A DNA stretch of 64,000 nucleotides from Dirofilaria immitis (Eukaryota > Nematoda > Chromadorea > Rhabditida > Onchocercidae): NCBI GenBank assembly GCA_024305405.1, contig JAKNDB010000007.1, forward strand, positions 124,001 through 188,000. Direction: 5' to 3'. Both the position numbers and the translations under genes were made by a program. A model generated the notes under the pieces. It saw only the letters and a list, made by a program, of their open reading frames with translations, searched no databases and was not told where the DNA came from. Positions 40,656-54,030 of the stretch are shown piece after piece. How positions within the stretch are numbered: position 1 is the first letter of the stretch; each line of letters begins with the position of its first letter.

Positions 40656-41565
40656 TATCATTTATGATAATATATTTAATTGCAAATTAAATATTTACCT
40701 GTAATGATAATTATAATTATTAACAATACCAATATTATCTATGTTTTCTTTACCTAAATTCATTATGAAAAGTAATAAGTTGAAGTGAAGCTGAGAAGAT
40801 AATTACTGATAATTACTGATAATTTAAGTGATTGTTTTTAATATGATAAATTCGACTAAACAATGAAATTATAGGAATGAAAATTTTGCATATTTATCAA
40901 ATTTCCCAATATTTATCATATCTTATAAAATTTAATGAATTATTTTCACTTATAAAATATAATACTATTGCTGTATGCTTCATCTCACATCTCTTAGCAA
41001 TAATCATTTATCAAAAGTACACAATCTTGAATTTTCAAATTTTTTTCAATCATAGTTTTTTTTTTGTTTGAAAAACTTTTCTTTTTTTTCTTTTCAATTA
41101 AAAAAAGAAAAATTAAAATTTAATTTTTCCTTTTAATCAAAAATTCCCATTGAATAATAGTTCGTAACAATCAAAATTTATAATCGAAATAATTTTTCAA
41201 ATAAATTGTTGTACTATCAAAAAAAAAAAAAAAAAATAGGAAAATAGATTTATTGCTTAATTTTACTTCCTTATTTTATCATTTGTTAATTTTTTTTCAT
41301 TGAAATTTGATTTTATGAATGATAGTAAGTAAAATAATTTTAACAATTTGTTAGCTAAGTATTGAGAAAATTGCAATTCTCGAAAATATACCATATTATC
41401 TCAGAGAAAAAAAAAAAAAATTTATTGCTTAATTTTAAAATTTTTTTCCATCTTTCTCATTTTCAAATGTTTCATTCAAATTTTATCAATCATAGTGAAA
41501 AAGAAAAAGTACTTAAAACTATCATTTCTTTTTTTTTGCAATTTACGAATAAATATTGGAAAATG

Positions 41566-41595
41566 AAAGTATTCTCGAGAATACGAGAATACTTT
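41566..41595. repeat. 12-base inverted repeat, 6-base loop
   Basis: AAAGTATTCTCG and CGAGAATACTTT form perfect arms around AGAATA, a potential hairpin. Confidence 0.85.
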
Positions 41596-42934
41596 TATTC
41601 AAAAAAAAAAACCTTAAGCACTTTTTTTTGTTTTTTTTTGTTTTTGTATTAATTGCAACTTGCAATTTTATTTTAGCATTACGTATAACATGAAAATTTT
41701 TCAATTTAAAATTTGCTTATTCTTATTTTAGGAGAAAATATAGCAATGTTAAAGGTAAACAATGCCAAATAAATAAATAAACAAATAAATAATGATTAGA
41801 AATGTAAAATAAATAAATAATGATTAATAATGTTAAATAAGTAAACAATTAAATAATGATTATATTTTTTCATTTTAATTATCATATCGAATAAATTATT
41901 TGCAACAAATTACTTAAATAAAATTTTCTATTTTTATATTTATTTTATTAAAAATAACAAAAAATTTTTTTCATTTTATTTGTTTATTTATTTATTTTTA
42001 TTGTTAATCAAAAAAAAAAACAAAAGGAAAAGTTAATAAAATTAACTTTACGAATAATTAATAATTATTTTTGGAAACTTTTCTTTTTCGTATAATTTTA
42101 AAAATTGTGTAAAAAAAACAAATTGATTTTTATAAATTTTCAATTTTCTTATCAATCTCAATTATCACTTTAAAGTGATATAAATATCACATTGTATTTT
42201 GATGAATGGCTTAATTTTTAAATGTTTAAAAATTTGATCTATTCATTTATTGATCTATGCTTGATTTTACGGTACCGAAATATGCAAAAGTTTTGCTTTA
42301 TCTTTTGTTAAAAATGATAATTGATTTTAGTTCGACCGCAAAATTTAAATAATCGATTGAAATTTATCAATTTTTTTAAATTGCAAATATTTTTGTCCTT
42401 TTTTTCCAATCATCTGATTTCGAACTTGAATTAATCCATGTTTTGTTAATTTTAATTAGTCCATTCTGATATCTCGAGATTAATCGATTACTAATGTCAC
42501 TCTATTTCGTTCAATCAAAATCGATGAGCAAAATTGTTTATCACTGTGATAATTTACGATTATGCAAAGAATTACGAACAAACTTCCCCATTACGAGAGA
42601 TATTTTATTTTTATTTTTTTTTTTTTAGAAGAAAGCTCAACGAGAAACTTTATTGATGGAAATAGATTTCCATGTGGAATTCGAGATCTCGTATCCTATA
42701 ATCTTTTCTGCATTATATCACGAATGATGATATCATCAATTATCGTCAATGGATTAAAATTGATCAGATAATTTGAAAAATTGCCAAATAAATTAAAATT
42801 AAATTTGGAAAAGAGGAGATGGAAAATTAAAGTAGAATAAATAAAAATAAAAATCTTTAATGCTATTGAAATTCTAAATATAGCCATTTCATTTTATCAT
42901 TTCGATTTTTAATATAATTATTTCAATTATTTAG

Positions 42935-43570
42935 GTATAGATATTTTAATCAATCATTTAGATTATTTAGATATAATTATTTTTTTTTAAGTATATTATT
43001 TAGACGTAGCTATTTTCATCATTTAGATATTGCTAATTTCAATTATTTAGATATAGCTATTTTGATCATTTAAATATAGTTATTATCGATTATTTGAATA
43101 TAATTATTTTGATTATTCAGATAGAATTATTTTCAATCATGTAGATATAGCCATTTTTGATTACTTAGATATAGTTATTTCAATTATTTAGGTATAGCTG
43201 TTTCAACTGCTAGTATAATTATTTGAATATAGTTATTTCAATTATTCACATATCGTTATTTTGATCATTTAGATATAGCTGTTTCAACTGCTAGTATAAT
43301 TATTTGAATATAGTTATTTCAATTATTCACATATCGTTATTTTGATCATTTAGATATAGCTGTTTCAACTGTTAGTTTAATTATTTAGATATAGTTATTT
43401 TGATCATTTAGATATAGTTATTTTGATCATTTGATATAGTTATTTTAATTATTTAGATGTAGTTATTTCAATTATTTAGATATAGTTATTTCAATTATTT
43501 AGATATAGTTATTTTGATCATAGTTGTTTCAATTATTTAGTTAATTATTTACATATAGTTATTTGAATTA
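42935..43570. repeat. Degenerate ~21-25 base tandem repeat with higher-order duplication
   Basis: Dozens of diverged copies of a unit like ATTTAGATATAGTTATTT, alternating GATC and AATT variants. An ~85-base block including AGCTGTTTCAACTGCTAGTA is duplicated at about 43190-43360. Confidence 0.85.
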
Positions 43571-44324
43571 TTTTATTCGGCCAAAATGTTACATTAAATG
43601 ATCAGATCAAGATATTTTATTAATGAACAGATCGAATGATCCATGTTTACTTATTATCCTCTAATATCATATTTAATAGAAATACATATCATTTTCGTTT
43701 TATCTCTTCCTCCTTTTCCTATTTACATTTTTAATTTTTAATTATTGACCTGTAATTTATAGGTTTTATTTACGTTTTACATATTCCCTTATGACATATA
43801 TCTTTCTAATTATCATACTTGTAAATATAGGTTCATCTCTTTTCTTATCATAACAGGTTTATCAATTCTCTTATCATTATAATTTTAGTTATATCGTTTT
43901 CAATCATTGATATAACAAAGTTTTACTCCAAAAAAAACTTCAATAAATTATGGCTATATAAATTGAAAATTGCATTATTTAAAATATTGCATTACTTTTT
44001 TTTTCGAATTATTTTATCAAAATTATTCTTACTTTAACATTAATTTATCAATGATATGTTTAAGAATTTTTCAAAGAAATAATATTTATTCTATTCCTAT
44101 AGAATAATATGAATAAAATTTTTAGTATAGCAAAATTAAAAATTAGAAATATAGAAAAATCCTAACTGAAAATATAAAGAGTATGTCTGTTCTAAAAAAC
44201 AGAATAATATAAATTGTTAATAGTAATTCAAATATCAATATAGCATTTCGTATAAGGAATTTCCAGTCTAAGATAGTCTAAAATTGCTTGAACTTATCAT
44301 TGTTTATTTGTTCTATTCATTTGA

Positions 44325-44505
44325 ACATGTTATTCTCGAATTATTTCTTTTGAATGTTAGACTATCTTATTCTCGAATTCATTCTTTTGATCGCCTTATT
44401 CTCAAGTTATTTCTTTTGAATGTCTTCTTCTTGAATTTTTTTCTCTTGATCGCCTTATCCTTAAGTTATTTCTTTTGAACGCTTTATTCTCCAATTATTT
44501 TATTA
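44325..44505. repeat. Degenerate ~33-base tandem repeat
   Basis: Five copies of a phrase like CTTATTCTCGAATTATTTCT followed by TTTGA and alternating ATG or TCG. Confidence 0.8.
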
Positions 44506-44866
44506 TCAGAAAAGTTAAGTAAGTGATGAAATTGATAAGTTGTGAAGTTCACTAACAATATCATCATCATTGATAGAATCCACCTAGCAATGCCAAAATT
44601 GTCAATATTAGCCTAGGAGATTTAAATAATTAAAATAATTTGATTCATTTCCCATACAATAAGTATTAATGATTCCGGGATATTATTACAGTATTAGTTT
44701 TGATAAATATTTCATATTGATAAATTGAAAGAACTGATGATTGATAAAAATATTGTTAAATGAATTTCTATTATTCTCATCATTCTAATTTATCTATTGG
44801 AAATGATATTTAATTATTTTCAATTTAAATTTATGCAAATTAATTTTAGTAACTGCTGAAATTTAT

Positions 44867-44901
44867 AATATTTCAAACGATTATTAATCGTTTGAAATAT
44901 T
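44867..44901. repeat. 35-base palindrome, 17-base perfect arms
   Basis: AATATTTCAAACGATTA is followed by one T and then its exact reverse complement. Nothing around it looks like a transposon end or gene. Confidence 0.95.
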
Positions 44902-45844
44902 TGAATAAGCAAAGCAAATAGGATTATTTATTAATTTAAAAATTATTAATTCTAATTTTGTTTTTATTTTTAGCAAAAAAAAGACAATAATTAAATTTAG
45001 GTTTAGAAATTACGAAATATTATCCATTCCATTTATCATTTTTAATTGCCGTAATTCAGTATTATCTATTATGCGTAGGCGTATCATTTCCATCTTCCTT
45101 TTTTGTTTATTTATTTATTTATTTTTTTGTTAAATAAACAATTAGCAAAAATGAATTTGATGAAAAGAAGGAAGAGAATTGTATGTAATTGCATGGAAAC
45201 TGATAATATTTAGTTATCATGTAAATTAATGATGTCATATCATGATCTATTTGTCGAGACTAAAATTTACATAATGTTTAAAATTAAATTATCAATTGAA
45301 GTTTCTTTTTTTTATTTTTCAAATGTCAATATTATCATCATCGAGAATGTATAATCAGTTAAAAATATATATATAATCATAGCCAATTAATCGATTCATT
45401 TTTAATATTCACGTATCTCGTACGCTTATTTGATTTCTATGCATTATCAATTAATTAATTAACATGGAAATATTTCGAATTATATCATTGATACTTTCAC
45501 TTCATTGATAATCATTATAAATAATACATCATTCGAATAGTTTTGTTTTTTTTTTTCGAGAGTACAATATGATTGCAAGTATCATTTGAATCATTTTATC
45601 AATTAAATCGTTGGAATGATAAAATTAAATTTATATCTTATTTGATCATCCGTTACATATATATGTATATCATATATCATTTTAGTGAAATAAATTAAAG
45701 CTCGAATTGATAAGTTTTAGTAAACTAACTTAACTTTCATTAATCATCCTTCAAAAAACTATCCAAACATTTTCATTTAAAAAAAAAAAAAAAAAAAAAA
45801 AACACATTTATCAGTGACATTGATTTAGTATATCATCAAGTAAA

Positions 45845-46485
45845 ATATGATAGCATTTCATTTATTCGATAGAATATTACTTTTATATCAGTACGTTGAA
45901 AATGATAATATTTCATTTATTCGATAGAATATTACTTTTATATCAGTACGTTGAAAATGATAATATTTCATTTATTCGATAGAATATTACTTTTATATCA
46001 GTACGTTGAAAATGATAATATTTCATTTATTCGATAGAATATTACTTTTATATCAGTACGTTGAAAATGATAATATTTCATTTATTCGATAGAATATTAC
46101 TTTTATATCAGTACGTTGAAAATGATAATATTTCATTTATTCGATAGAATATTACTTTTATATCAGTACGTTGAAAATGATAATATTTCATTTATTCGAT
46201 AGAATATTACTTTTATATCAGTACGTTGAAAATGATAATATTTCATTTATTCGATAGAATATTACTTTTATATCAGTACGTTGAAAATGATAATATTTCA
46301 TTTATTCGATAGAATATTACTTTTATATCAGTACGTTGAAAATGATAATATTTCATTTATTCGATAGAATATTACTTTTATATCAGTATGTAGAAAATGA
46401 TAATATTTCATTTATTCGATAGAATATTACTTTTATATCAGTATGTAGAAAATGATAATATTTCATTTATTTGATAAAATATTAT
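45845..46485. repeat. 55-base tandem repeat, about 11.5 copies
   Basis: TTTATTCGATAGAATATTAC starts at 45861 and then every 55 bases to about 46466. Inner copies look identical; the last three carry GTATGTAGAA instead of GTACGTTGAA, and the terminal one decays. The sequence is unrelated to the other 55-base array at 37290. Confidence 0.97.
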
Positions 46486-46781
46486 TTTTTCGCAATTAGA
46501 ATTTTTGATAAAACTTTGACTAATTATCTTTTGCAAGGCTATAATCATTTGCTATAATATTTACTATGAATTTCGGTTAATTAGTATAACTAATTATTAT
46601 TATGATGATTTTTTGCTTATTAAGTTTTTTTTTCCATATTTTCATTATTTTTCTTTTTTTGTTGTTTATTTCTCATCTTACTTTCTTATTATTTATTAGT
46701 AAAATTTGGAGAATTGATATCAAATTTTAATTTATAAATTTTATTTTATCATTTTCATTTATATATCTTTTTTTTCAATAT

Positions 46782-47060
46782 ATCAATTATCATATCACTG
46801 AAAATATTTAATTTTCAAAATAGCCAATCTTATTTTTTGTATCATAAATTCATCCATTTTAATTATTTTTATTTATCAATTATCATATCATTGAAAATAT
46901 TTAATTTTCAAAATAGCCAATCTTATTTTTTGTATCATAAATTCATCCATTTTAATTATTTTTATTTATCAACTATCATATCATTGAAAATATTTAATTT
47001 TCAAAATAGCCAATCTTATTTTTTGTATCATAAATTCATCCATTTCAATTATCAGGTTAA
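46782..47060. repeat. 93-base tandem repeat, three copies
   Basis: TGTATCATAAATTCATCCAT occurs at 46838, 46931 and 47024. Since 93 is a multiple of three, the repeat keeps one frame open across copies; that frame is not a gene. Confidence 0.95.
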
Positions 47061-48409
47061 AAATTTAATTATAAAATTGAAATAAAAAATTTTATTGGAA
47101 AAAAAATAATAAAAAAAGCAATTTCAACAAAAATTAAAATCACATTTTTTTTTGTTTTAACCTTTAATTCTATTTCTTTAATGACTATTAAAAAGTTCTC
47201 ATCGTTATCAGCATAAAAAAAAAGAGCAAAAATATCAAACTACTAATTTTACGCCATTAAAAAAACCTTATAAGCCGTAATTATATTACTTAAGCCTTAA
47301 TCATATAAGTTATTGAGCCTTAATTATCAGTAATGGCAATTTTTGCCAATTCCAAATTATCATAAGAATCTCTTTTTTTTTTTTTTTTGCTTTTTCTTGA
47401 TTATTTTTAAAGTAAAATTTAATACGATTTTCTTTTAGATTCCGCTTTCTAGGCTTTTAGGCTCATTACAATATTATTTATTTCAGTAAAATGATCCTAA
47501 AGCCTATTCTTTTTTTCCACTCTTTCTAATTATTTCCTTATTTTCGCATATTTCATTATTATTGAAAATTACTATTGGAAATTATGAATTCGAATTTTAA
47601 AAATTTTCCAACAATTTTAGGATAATATTTCCAACTATACTTATTAATAAATAAAAAAATTTTGATAATTTTTTTTTTAGAAAAAGAAATATTTAAAAAA
47701 ATAAAAACTTTTTTTTCATTGTTAAATGAGAAATAACAATATTCTATTATTTGTGTTTGTTATTGTTAAAATTATCAAAATGATAACAGAATGATTGTTT
47801 TTTTTTTTAATTTTATTCAATTTCAATTTATTTATTAATTTATTTCAAATTTTGATTTAAATTATTTTTTTATATGAAATTTAATTTACTTATATTTTAT
47901 CATTATTTATTTGTTTATTTATTTATTATATCATTATATCATCATACTGAAACAATTATTTAAACTTTACATTTCTCGATCAAAATTTTCTCTTGTTTCG
48001 AAAGGAAGAAAATAAAAAGAAAAAAGAAAAACGATATGATGTAACTGATAATGAATAATTGATTAATTTGATAATAAAATTCCATTATATATTATTAAAA
48101 AAAAAAAAAAAGAAAACAAATTTATATTTTATATTTTATTTTAATGCTATTTGCATTTTGCCTAAATATTATTCGTTTCGCCGAGAAAAAAAAAGCAATT
48201 ATTTTGCAAATTGAATTTTATATATATTTTTTTTTTTTTAGAACTAAGACTAATTTAATTTTTTATTTTTTTTTTCATAAAATATTGAAGTATTTGAATT
48301 GAAATAAATTTTTACATATTGTCATTTTCTTATTTTCTTATCGTCATTATTTTGGTATTCCATTTAAAATTTAATACTAAATTTAGTAATAAGTTTTTTT
48401 TTTAACTTT

Positions 48410-48990
48410 TATATAGTATTGATAAGCTTATTTTTTTATTCGTTGATTATTATGATAAGTTTACGTTTTCGACAATTGCAATTATCCATGCGATATTATT
48501 ATCTTTTTTTTTCAAACTTTTATGTAGTATTGATAAGTTCATTTTTTTTTTATTCATTGATCATTATGATAAGTTTACGTTTCCGACAGTTGCAATTATC
48601 TACGCAATATTATTATCCTTTTTCTAAACCTTCTATGCAGTGTTGATAGGCACTTTTTTTATTCGTTGATTACTATGATAAGTTTACGTTTTCGACAATT
48701 GCAATTATCCATGCAATATTATTATCTTTTTTTTGAACTCACATGTAGTACTGATAAACTTATTTTTATTCGTTTATCATTTTTCAAAAGATTAGCTCAA
48801 AATTTGAGTATTCTGATCATTATGATAAGTTAACATTTTCGACAATTGCAATTATCCATGCAATACTGTTATCTTTTTCAAACTTCTATGCAGTATTGAT
48901 AAGCTTACTTTTTATTCGTTGATCATTATGATAAGTTTGCGTTCTCGACAATTGCAAATAATATGCAGTATTATTATCATAATAAATATT
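48410..48990. repeat. Degenerate ~110-135 base tandem repeat, five to six copies
   Basis: Each copy contains TGATAAGTTTACGTTTTCGA, then CAATTGCAATTATCCATGC and a poly-T stretch. Confidence 0.85.
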
Positions 48991-51779
48991 CATACTTTGA
49001 GCCAATCTTTTGAAATTTTGTACTTAAGTATTATTATGATCATTAACGCTTCATAATACATCTTTATTCGATTCAAATATCAGCTTATCATCAACTTGTT
49101 TTTATCTTGAAATTTTTGATTTTTATTAAGTAATTAATTAGCTTAACATTTCTATCAATCCAAGAAGGTAATGAAAAAAAGGGGAAATAAATTCTCGAAG
49201 ATGAATAGAATTCACTTCATTTATTTCCTCAACCTGAATTAATCGAAAATTTTACTTTTCATATATGAACTTTTTCTATTGATGATATCTTTCATGTCAT
49301 TGCAACAAAATCGAGAAAAAGAATTTTCTCGACAACAATTTTTCAACGTCTTATCCACTTCTTACGATGAAAACAAATGCTTGAAAAAGTTTTTTGAAAA
49401 AAAACGAGAAAATTATCGATGTTATAGAGTCTTCTAAAATATTTTGTTTAACATTTCTTCTAAACTTTTTGCATTAATTTTTCCTAAATCATAAATAGCC
49501 TAATATTGCTTATTATCACTCATTGATTATGTCCTTTTAAATTAGCTGATCAATTAATTGGATGAATAAATGATAAGCTGATTAATTTAATGAATGATTG
49601 ATAAGTTGATTAAAATCTTTTCAGAAAAAAAAGTTAAAATAACGATAATAGACTTATTTGCTAAACTAAAAAATACAAAAATGAAATAATGAGACGAAGC
49701 AAATTGCATATAAAGCAATTATTTCAAATTTTTAAAAATATTTTTTATTTTCTCGAAATGAAAATTTTACGTCTTAACACTAACTATCAATAATTTTCGA
49801 ATAAATTCATTCAAATTTTTTCCACAATTTGTGATTATCAAAAATTTTATTATTTATATAAATAAAAGAATTTTCTTTTTGTTTATCGTATCCATTGATT
49901 AAAGCTTAAAAATTGAAGATTGATAAAACCTGGAAGAGAGAATTAATTCAAGAAAGTTTTTAATTTATATAAATTAGTATAGGAGAATTCTCCAAATTAA
50001 ATTAAATGTAAAATGCGACTAATTAGGTAAATGAAATGATCCGATCTTTTACGATCAATTTTCAATTATTTGATTGTTTTTTTTTAAATTAAATTCATTA
50101 CGAAACATTTTAGCTATCTGTAAAACCAATGTTCAAAGAGAGATAAAACATAAAAAACAGAATAAATATTTGAAATAAATTAATTCAATTCAATTCGATT
50201 TAATTCAGTTCAAATTTTTCGCTCATTTTTAATTTGATTTAATTTAATTTTTTTAAATTTAATTTGATTTCAATTTAATTTATTTAATTTTGGCTTCACT
50301 TAAAATTAAATTAATTCAATTTTAAAATATTTCGAATTTCATATTTGAATTATGTATTAATGAATTTAGTAAAATTATCGATTATTTATTTCCAATTTAT
50401 TCATTTATCAGAAACATATTTTGATCATGTATATAGAATAAACTTAAATACTTCAAAAGGTTTAATCCTATAATTTAAATTATCAATGATATTAAGATAT
50501 ATGAGCATTAAAAGTTTGATTTTTACTTACGAAAAGAAAAATAACAATATTTCTCAACTATTAAAGAATGATAATTAATGAATGACAAATGATAATGATA
50601 AGGAAGAAATTTATCAAAATGATAAAGCTATGAAAAGGACTGATGCGAAATATGATCGGAAAAATAGGAATGTAGATATTCGATAGAAGATAAATAAAAC
50701 GATGGTATCAATGATCGTTGAAATCTAAGTCATAATCATTAAAATCTTTTTCCGAAACTTTTGAATGCAACATAACGATTTAGTTCAAAGGACAATCATA
50801 TGATAAGACGGAATCTTCATTGATGCAATCAATTTATCATTTTTATCAGATATTTGAATTTTAACGAACGAAAATGACAAGCTACACATACATACATATA
50901 TATGCATAATAAATTTACTGATAAATTTTTGATAATTTATCATGATAACGACAATTTTTGCTATTTGTTATAAAAATTGCATAAATTTTTCGATAATTTA
51001 GAGAATGATAACAAAATTTTTTCCAAAATAATATTTCAATTCGTCTCGTCTTTTCTCGAGAAATAATTCTATTTGAATTGACCTACTTATAAATGCATAC
51101 AAGATTTCACGTTAATTCTAAATAAATTATATGGCCAGCAATTTATTATTAGTGGCCAAAAAAAAGAATAAAGAATGATAAATTTGAATGTTCATTTTAG
51201 GCACAATCAAAGAGACTTAATCAAATCAGTAATGAAGTATGATAATTTGAAATTCTTAAATTATCTGATAAAATATTTTTTAATTCGCAAAAATTTTATC
51301 AAATCATATCAAAACAAATAAATAAATAAATAGAAAAATAAATTGATTTATTACGTACGTTACGTGATTTTACTCAAATAATTTAAATTTTCCGTTTGGA
51401 AAATCACGTAAAAGATTTTTTGAGGAGTATAAGATAAATTACATTTCTTAGATATTATAAATTATGATAGAAGAAATTAACTAATCATAATTTAATTGAT
51501 CACAGTAATTAATCATAATTAAAAAAATCATAATTTAAACTAATCATAATTTAAATAATCATAATTTATGATTAACTAATCATGATTTTAAAAAAGAGGT
51601 GCATGTGAAATTCATTCGCAAATCAAGTGAATAATCAATAACGAATGTGATAATATAAGTGATCGTTCAAACAATTGTTTTTTGATTAGTTACGACGATG
51701 AACAGATAAGTTAAAACTTTATGATGTAAAGATATTAGTATGATAAAATTAGAAATATTAGAAACAATATGTTACGCTG

Positions 51780-52700
51780 ATAAATTATTATTAATTATGA
51801 TAATTTTGAATTTTAATTCTTAATTTTTCATTTGATAGCATTGATAATTATTAGATAATATTTATAGTAATCATTGATATGATAATTAATCATTACTAAT
51901 CTTGAATTTTGATTCTTAAATTTTGAATTTAAAGTATTAAAAATTATCATATATGTATATATGATATTTATAAGAATTGTTGATTCGTATACTGATATTA
52001 TAGTTAATTATGCTGACTTTAGATTGATAATTATCATTATGTATAATTATAGCACTTGTTGGTTAGAATAGTTATATTATCATAATTAATTATTCTATTT
52101 TTAAATTGAAAGCGTTGATAATTATCATATGTATATTCATAACACTTATAGATTAGAATAGTAATATTATCATAATTAATTAATCTATTTTCAAATTGAA
52201 AACATTGATAATTATCGTATACATATTTACAGCATTCATTATTAGAATACTGATATTATAGTTAGTCATGCTAATTTTAGATTGATAATTATCATGCGTA
52301 TAATAATTATAGCACCTATTTGGTTACAATACTGATATTATAATTAATTATTCTATTTTTAAATTGAACGAAGCATTGATAATTATCATATGTATATTTA
52401 TAGCATTTATTATTAAAATACTGATATTATAGTTAGTCATACTAATTTTAGATTGATAATTATCGTACAATTAATTATTCTATTTTTATAATTATAACAC
52501 ATATTTGCTTAGAATGGTGATATTATAATTAATTATGATAGTCTTAGATTGAAAGTATTGATAATTATCAGTACGTATATTTACAGTACCTATATAGATT
52601 AAAATAGTGATATTATATCACAATTAATTATTCTATTTTTAAATTAAACGAAGCACTGATAATTATCTCATATTTATATTTATAGCAATTGTTGTTGATT
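51780..52700. repeat. Degenerate ~100-130 base tandem repeat, about eight copies
   Basis: Copies share TTGATAATTATCATATGTAT and ACTGATATTATAGTTA-like phrases, with strong divergence. Confidence 0.8.
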
Positions 52701-52833
52701 AGAGGAAAAAAAAAGTTTTTTTCTTTTTTTGTTTGCAAATGAATTTATAAAAAATTTGACTAAATAATTTATCATACATTAATGTCTTTAAAAAAAAAAA
52801 AAGTTACATTTCCCATAAACGATTTATTCCTTC

Positions 52834-52859
52834 GTCGTATATATAATAATATATACGAC
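52834..52859. repeat. 11-base inverted repeat, 4-base loop
   Basis: GTCGTATATAT and ATATATACGAC flank AATA; a perfect hairpin. Confidence 0.85.
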
Positions 52860-53149
52860 AACATCAATCATTATTGTCATTATTGTTTTTTTTTTGTGAA
52901 ATTATTTCAACAATATTTTATAAATAATAAAATAAAACATTAATTGTCTATTCGTTTCATTTTTACATTTTCAATTTATTCCTTTTTGTTATTTCGTTAA
53001 AACCAAATTAATCAAATTTAACTAAACATTTCCCAACGTCAATTCATTTCTTCCATCTTTCATTTCACTTATTTCTTCAATTTACCTTTTGAAATTTATA
53101 CGCAAAAGATTTTATTCCAATCTTTTTGTCATCAATCAGATTATGCTTG

Positions 53150-54030
53150 AAATAACAATTTGATTTTTTTAGTTAATACTTATTTCAACTTATCGTTTGA
53201 CTCGAGATTTTGATCTAATCTTTATTATCATCGGATTGTGCTTGAAATAACAATTTGATTTTTTTAGTTAATACTTATTTCAACTTATCTTTTGAATTCA
53301 TACTCGAGATTTTGATCTAATCTTTATTATCATCGGATTGTGCTTGAAATAACAATTTGATTTTTTTAGTTAATACTTATTTGAACTTATCGTTTGAATT
53401 TATACTCGAGATTTTGATCTAAGCTTTATTATCATCGGATTGTGCTTGAAATAACAATTTGATTTTTTGATTAATACTCATTTCAACTTATCGTTTAATT
53501 TATATTCGAGATTTTGATCTAATCTTTGTGATCATCAGACTGTGTTTCAAATATTACTTCGATTTTCTAGTTAATACTCTTAAAATTTTTACTCGAGATT
53601 TTGTTCTAATTTTATCATCATCGATCAGATTGTGTTTAAAATGATACTTCAATTTCTTGGTTAATGCTTATTTTAATTTAATTCTTGAAATTTATACTCG
53701 AGATTTTGTTTTAATCTTTATCATTATCGGATTGCATTTAAAATAATACTTATTTTAATTTACCTCTCAAAATTTTTACTCGAGATTTCGTTTCAATCTT
53801 TATTATCATCGGGTTGTGTTTGAAATAATACTTCGATTTTTAGTTAATACTCATTTCAATTTGCCTTTCAAATTTATACTCGAGATTTTGTTCTAATTTT
53901 TATTATCATCGACTTTTTTATTTAATACTTATTTCAATTTACCTCTCGAAATTTTTACTCGAGATTTTGTTTTAATCTTTATTCATCATCGGATTGCATT
54001 TAAAATAATACTTCGATTTCTTAGTTAATA
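53150..54030. repeat. ~80-104 base tandem repeat, nine or more copies
   Basis: TACTCGAGATTTTG-type phrases begin near 53202, 53304, 53406, 53506, 53593, 53697, 53780, 53880 and 53959. Early copies are about 102 bases and similar; later ones are shorter and diverged, a gradient typical of decay from one side. Confidence 0.92.

Noticed and set aside
46837..47085. 82-codon plus-strand frame
   Set aside because: Open only because the 93-base repeat unit is a multiple of three; the peptide is itself a repeat.
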